Shown here piece after piece: positions 4,996-7,948 of a stretch of 7,948 bases of DNA. Below the pieces are notes generated by a model, which searched no databases, was not told the DNA's origin, and saw only the letters and a list, made by a program, of their open reading frames with translations. Within the stretch, counting starts at the first letter, position 1. Each line of letters opens with the position of its first letter. The translations under genes and the position numbers were made by a program. This DNA comes from an uncultured Desulfovibrio sp. (GTDB taxonomy: Bacteria > Desulfobacterota > Desulfovibrionia > Desulfovibrionales > Desulfovibrionaceae). The stretch covers positions 1 to 7,948 of the forward strand of contig CAMBWG010000086.1 of assembly GCA_945871415.1 (NCBI GenBank), written 5' to 3'.

Positions 4996-6462
4996 ATGGA
5001 ACAGGCATTGGCAGATCTCTTGGCAGATGTGCGCGCCGGGCGCGCCGAAGTTCGGGCCGATTCACGGGAAGTGGGCAGGGGCGACATCTTTGTCGCCGTA
5101 CCCGGAGCCAGCGAGGACGGCGCCCGTTTTGTGCCTGCCGCCGTTGAGGCCGGCGCGGCCGCGGTCGTCTGCCGTCCCGAAGTCACGGCGGCTGTCGGCG
5201 ACGCGGCAGCGGCGGCGGGGCATACCTGCACGGCCGTGGCCTGCGACGATCCGCGCGAGGCTCTCTGGCGTCTGGCGCAGGCCCGTTATCATACGGAAAC
5301 GCTGCCGCTGAACATTCTCGGCGTGACGGGAACCAACGGCAAGACGACCTGCGCCTATCTGCTGGAGCATCTTTTCAGCTCTCTCGGGCATAAGGTGGGC
5401 GTTCTGGGCACGGTCAACTATCGCTGGCCCGGCCACATGGAAAGCGCGCCCCTGACCACGCCCGGACCGCTGGCCGTGCATTCCATGCTGGCTGCCATGA
5501 GCGCCGCCGGAGCCGATACGGCCGTCATGGAAGTTTCGTCGCATGCGCTGGAGCAGCAGCGCGTGGGGGGCGTGCCCTTTGCCGGGGCGCTGTTCACCAA
5601 CCTGACGCAGGATCATCTGGATTTTCATCCCGATATGCTGTCCTATTTTAAGGCTAAAGCCCGTCTTTTTCTGGAAGCGCCGCGCAGCGACAAGGCCATG
5701 TCCATCAATGCCGATGACGAATGGGGGCGGCGTCTGCTGGAGCTGTGTCCCTCGGCCCTGTCCTACGGCCTGCACGAAGCCCTGCCGGGGCAGCGCCATC
5801 TGCGCGGGGAGCTTCTGTCGGCCGGGACGGACGGCTGCCATTTGCGTATGACGCTCGGCCGGGAAACGTGGGAGCTGCACAGCCCGCTGGTGGGGGCGTT
5901 CAATGCCTCCAACCTGCTGGCCGTGCAGGCGCTGGCGCTGGAGCTGGGGCTGAAACCGGAGCAGCTGGCCGTGCTGTCGGGCTTCATGGGCGTGTGCGGA
6001 CGGCTCGAGCGCGTGCCCAACCCGCAGGGCCTGCACGTCTTTGTGGACTATGCCCATACGCCCGATGCGCTGATCAATGTTCTCAAGGCCCTGCGCGGCG
6101 CGGGATTCCGTCGCATCGTGGCGGTCTTCGGCTGCGGCGGCAACCGGGATCGCACCAAGCGGCCGCTTATGGGACAGGCTGTGGCCCGTTATGCCGATGT
6201 GGCCGTGCTGACCTCGGACAATCCCCGTTTCGAGGACCCGGAAGCCATTCTGCGCGACGTTCTGCCCGGACTGGCGGATGCGCGCGAAACATTGGTGGAA
6301 GTGGATCGGCGCACGGCGACGGCGCGGGCGCTGGAACTGCTCGGGCCTGACGATGCGCTGCTCATCGCGGGCAAGGGGCATGAGGATTATCAGATTATTC
6401 AGGGCGTGAAGCACCATTACAGCGATCAGGAAGTGGTAAGGGAGCTCTTGGGGTGCGCGTAA
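4996..6462 (+). CDS. murE: UDP-MurNAc-L-Ala-D-Glu:meso-diaminopimelate ligase MurE
   Basis: Cytoplasmic ATP-dependent Mur ligase that adds the third residue to the peptidoglycan stem peptide. It has 488 residues, the normal length. The N-terminal UDP-binding domain includes DSREVGRGDIFVAVPG (22-37), GVTGTNGKTT (109-118) is the ATP P-loop, TTPGP (154-158) and MEVSSHALEQ (178-187) are substrate-contact motifs, and Lys221 in YFKAKARLF aligns with the carbamylated lysine of E. coli MurE. DYAHTPDAL (351-359) opens the C-terminal domain. DNPR (408-411), with Gly459 and Glu463 in AGKGHE, matches the E. coli residues that recognise meso-diaminopimelate, so this is the DAP-adding and not the lysine-adding type. 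GGAG at 4985-4988 lies 7 nt before the ATG and only one base separates it from the ftsI stop. The 3' end overlaps murF by 10 nt. Confidence 0.97.
   Translation: MEQALADLLADVRAGRAEVRADSREVGRGDIFVAVPGASEDGARFVPAAVEAGAAAVVCRPEVTAAVGDAAAAAGHTCTAVACDDPREALWRLAQARYHTETLPLNILGVTGTNGKTTCAYLLEHLFSSLGHKVGVLGTVNYRWPGHMESAPLTTPGPLAVHSMLAAMSAAGADTAVMEVSSHALEQQRVGGVPFAGALFTNLTQDHLDFHPDMLSYFKAKARLFLEAPRSDKAMSINADDEWGRRLLELCPSALSYGLHEALPGQRHLRGELLSAGTDGCHLRMTLGRETWELHSPLVGAFNASNLLAVQALALELGLKPEQLAVLSGFMGVCGRLERVPNPQGLHVFVDYAHTPDALINVLKALRGAGFRRIVAVFGCGGNRDRTKRPLMGQAVARYADVAVLTSDNPRFEDPEAILRDVLPGLADARETLVEVDRRTATARALELLGPDDALLIAGKGHEDYQIIQGVKHHYSDQEVVRELLGCA
6438..6444 (+). promoter_or_regulatory. ribosome binding site AAGGGAG fixing the GTG start of murF
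   Basis: A good Shine-Dalgarno sequence inside the 3' end of murE, 8 nt before GTG at 6453. It supports the GTG as the murF start, giving a protein that begins MRVSIADIGAAL and a 10-nt overlap with murE. Confidence 0.75.
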
Positions 6463-7856
6463 GCATTGCGGATATAGGGGCGGCGCTGCATATTGCCGCC
6501 TTTGCGGAGATGACGGGGGAAGTGTGCGCTGTCGTGACGGACAGCCGCAAGGCCGTGCCGGGGGCGCTCTTTGTCTGCGTGCCCGGCGAACGGGTGGACG
6601 GGCATGATTTTGCCGCGGCCGCCGTGGAGCGGGGCGCTGTGGCCCTGCTGGCGCAGCGGCCCTTGTCCGTCACGGACGGCGACGGCCGGGAAGTGCCGGT
6701 CTTTGTGGTGCCGGATACCGTGGAGGCTCTGGGGCGGCTCGCCCGCTGGTGGCGGGACAGAACGTCCGCGGTGGTGGTCGGCGTTACGGGAACGGCCGGA
6801 AAGACGACGGTCAAGGAAGTGCTGGCGCAGGTATTGTCCGTGCGCGGCAAGACCGCCCGCAACGAGCTCAATCTCAACAATCAGATCGGCATGCCCCTGT
6901 CCATGCTGGCCGCCGACGGCGACGAGGCCTTCTGGGTCATGGAAGCCGGCATCAGTCACGAAGGCGATATGGAAGCCCTCGGCGCGGTGCTGCATCCCGA
7001 TCTGGCGCTGATTCTCAATGTGGGCGCGGGGCATACGGCCGGGCTCGGCAAAAAGGGCGTTGCCTGGCATAAGACGCGCCTGCTGGCGGCGCTGGCCGAA
7101 GGCGGCCGCGCGCTGGTAAGCGCCGACTATCCTGATCTTGCCCGCGAAGCGCGCGCCGTGGTGGGCACGACGCAGTTTTTTACGGCCGAAGGGCGGCCGC
7201 TGCGCTACAGCGGCGCGTATACCGGCCATCAGGAAAACGGACGCGGCGTCTACCGGCTGCGTCTGGATGGCGAAGCCTGCGACGTGCAGGCTCCCTTTGT
7301 GGGGGGCTACGGCGCGGAAAATGCCATTGCCGTTGCCGCCGCGGCCCATATGCTCGGTCTGAGCGGCACGGAGATCGCGCAGGGCTTTGCCGCGGCAAGC
7401 CTGCCGCCCCAGCGTTTTACGCGGCGGCAATGCGGGGCATGGACGGTGATTGACGACAGCTACAATGCAAACCCCCTGTCCATGCGGCGCATGCTGGAGG
7501 CGGCTTCCGAAGCCGCCGGCGGCAGAACCTTTGTCGCCGTGCTGGGCGAAATGCTGGAACTGGGCGATCTGGCCGACAGGGAGCACGAAACACTGGGGCG
7601 GGAACTGGCCGACATGCGTCCTGCCGCTGTCCTCTGGAAAGGGGGCAGGTTCGAGGCTCTGTGCAGCGGTCTTGAGCGCGGTCATTATGCGGGCCCCGTG
7701 GCGCAGGTCGGCGACGAGGCCTCGCTGGCGGCGGCGCTGGAGCGGTGCGGCTGCTCGCCGTCGCAGGGCGGGCTGGCGCTGTTCAAGGGATCGCGGGGCA
7801 ATCATCTGGAAACGCTGGCGGCGGCCTTTGCCGTCTGGGCGCAGGGCGGGGAGTAG
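6453..7856 (+). CDS. murF: UDP-MurNAc-tripeptide:D-alanyl-D-alanine ligase MurF
   Basis: Cytoplasmic Mur ligase that adds D-Ala-D-Ala to complete the UDP-MurNAc-pentapeptide. It has 467 residues. The N-terminal domain has VVTDSRKAVPGALFVCVPG (27-45). GVTGTAGKTTVKE (110-122) is the P-loop; Ala115 sits where Asn or Ser is more usual, while Lys117 and the threonines are kept. LNLNNQIGMPLSML (139-152) and MEAGISHEGDM (163-173) are MurF-type motifs. NVGAGHTAGLG (189-199) stands in for the more common NIGxAHL form, with Lys207 in VAWHKTRLL at the place of the central-domain lysine. DDSYNANPLSM (334-344) and LGEMLELG (364-371) are the characteristic C-terminal-domain signatures, and FKGSRG (444-449) comes near the end. 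The start is GTG. The gene follows murE with a 10-nt overlap and its stop is 2 nt before mraY, so it belongs to the same operon. Confidence 0.96.
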   Translation: MRVSIADIGAALHIAAFAEMTGEVCAVVTDSRKAVPGALFVCVPGERVDGHDFAAAAVERGAVALLAQRPLSVTDGDGREVPVFVVPDTVEALGRLARWWRDRTSAVVVGVTGTAGKTTVKEVLAQVLSVRGKTARNELNLNNQIGMPLSMLAADGDEAFWVMEAGISHEGDMEALGAVLHPDLALILNVGAGHTAGLGKKGVAWHKTRLLAALAEGGRALVSADYPDLAREARAVVGTTQFFTAEGRPLRYSGAYTGHQENGRGVYRLRLDGEACDVQAPFVGGYGAENAIAVAAAAHMLGLSGTEIAQGFAAASLPPQRFTRRQCGAWTVIDDSYNANPLSMRRMLEAASEAAGGRTFVAVLGEMLELGDLADREHETLGRELADMRPAAVLWKGGRFEALCSGLERGHYAGPVAQVGDEASLAAALERCGCSPSQGGLALFKGSRGNHLETLAAAFAVWAQGGE

Positions 7857-7858
7857 GC

Positions 7859-7948
7859 ATGTTTTACAATTTGCTGTCGCCGCTGGCGACGGATATTTCC
7901 CTGTTCAACGTCTTTCGCTACATCACCTTTCGTTCCATGGCGGCGCTG
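7859..7948 (+). CDS. mraY: phospho-MurNAc-pentapeptide transferase MraY, first 30 residues (runs off window)
   Basis: Integral membrane enzyme that transfers phospho-MurNAc-pentapeptide from UDP to undecaprenyl phosphate, forming lipid I. Only 30 codons are present, reading MFYNLLSPLATDISLFNVF and then RYITFRSMAAL. The SLFNVFRYITFR stretch is the standard start of MraY. A GGGGAG sequence at 7848-7853, partly inside the murF 3' end, lies 5 nt before the ATG. The position directly after murF matches the usual dcw order. The 3' end lies beyond the window, so no catalytic residues can be checked. Confidence 0.92.
   Translation, partial: MFYNLLSPLATDISLFNVFRYITFRSMAAL

Noticed and set aside
5062..6417. 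451-codon antisense frame inside murE
   Set aside because: murE is unambiguous on the plus strand with all motifs intact; the antisense product has no recognisable domain and its frame is the usual byproduct of GC-rich codon bias.
6426..7805. 459-codon antisense frame inside murF
   Set aside because: Same reason: full overlap with a clear MurF, Arg/Gly/His-rich composition, no motif.
1..7948. Mobile elements, CRISPR arrays, tRNA or rRNA genes, or a novel defence system
   Set aside because: No transposase, terminal repeats, regular spacer-repeat pattern or RNA gene was seen; the window is a conserved housekeeping cluster.

Overview
The window is GC-rich and holds the start of a division and cell wall (dcw) cluster, together with the beginning of a divergently transcribed pyruvate kinase gene. 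The pyk / rsmH (mraW) arrangement, the sequence style of the proteins, the absence of mraZ directly before rsmH and a meso-diaminopimelate-type MurE together suggest a Desulfovibrio-like member of the Desulfovibrionales. That assignment is inference from remembered family patterns; no search was run.

Layout. Positions 1-935 (minus strand) carry the N-terminal 311 residues of pyruvate kinase, which runs off the left edge. Positions 936-1374 are a non-coding control region. It contains a weakly supported pyk upstream region, an AT-rich island (about 1056-1140), a very good sigma-70-type promoter facing right (TTGACA, 17 bp spacer, CATAAA at 1158-1186), GGG-centred repeats of about 10 bp period overlapping the expected transcription start, and a leader of about 180 nt with GC hairpins and a 13-bp tandem repeat ending in T-tracts. 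Positions 1375-7948 (plus strand) are one operon: rsmH, ftsL-like, ftsI (PBP with a C-terminal PASTA domain), murE, murF and the first 30 codons of mraY. Junctions are tight (TGATG overlap, 1-2 nt gaps, 10 nt overlap) except for a 138-nt gap between ftsL and ftsI.

How the genes work together. RsmH methylates 16S rRNA and is the usual head of the cluster. FtsL and FtsI belong to the septal peptidoglycan machine. MurE and MurF add the third residue and the D-Ala-D-Ala dipeptide to the UDP-MurNAc peptide. MraY then moves the product onto undecaprenyl phosphate to give lipid I. The pyk neighbour belongs to glycolysis and makes pyruvate and ATP.

The genes themselves are ordinary members of known families. 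The parts worth a second look are in the control region: the repeat array resembling an MraZ box although no mraZ is adjacent, and the leader with its repeated GCGCCCC-T6 unit.
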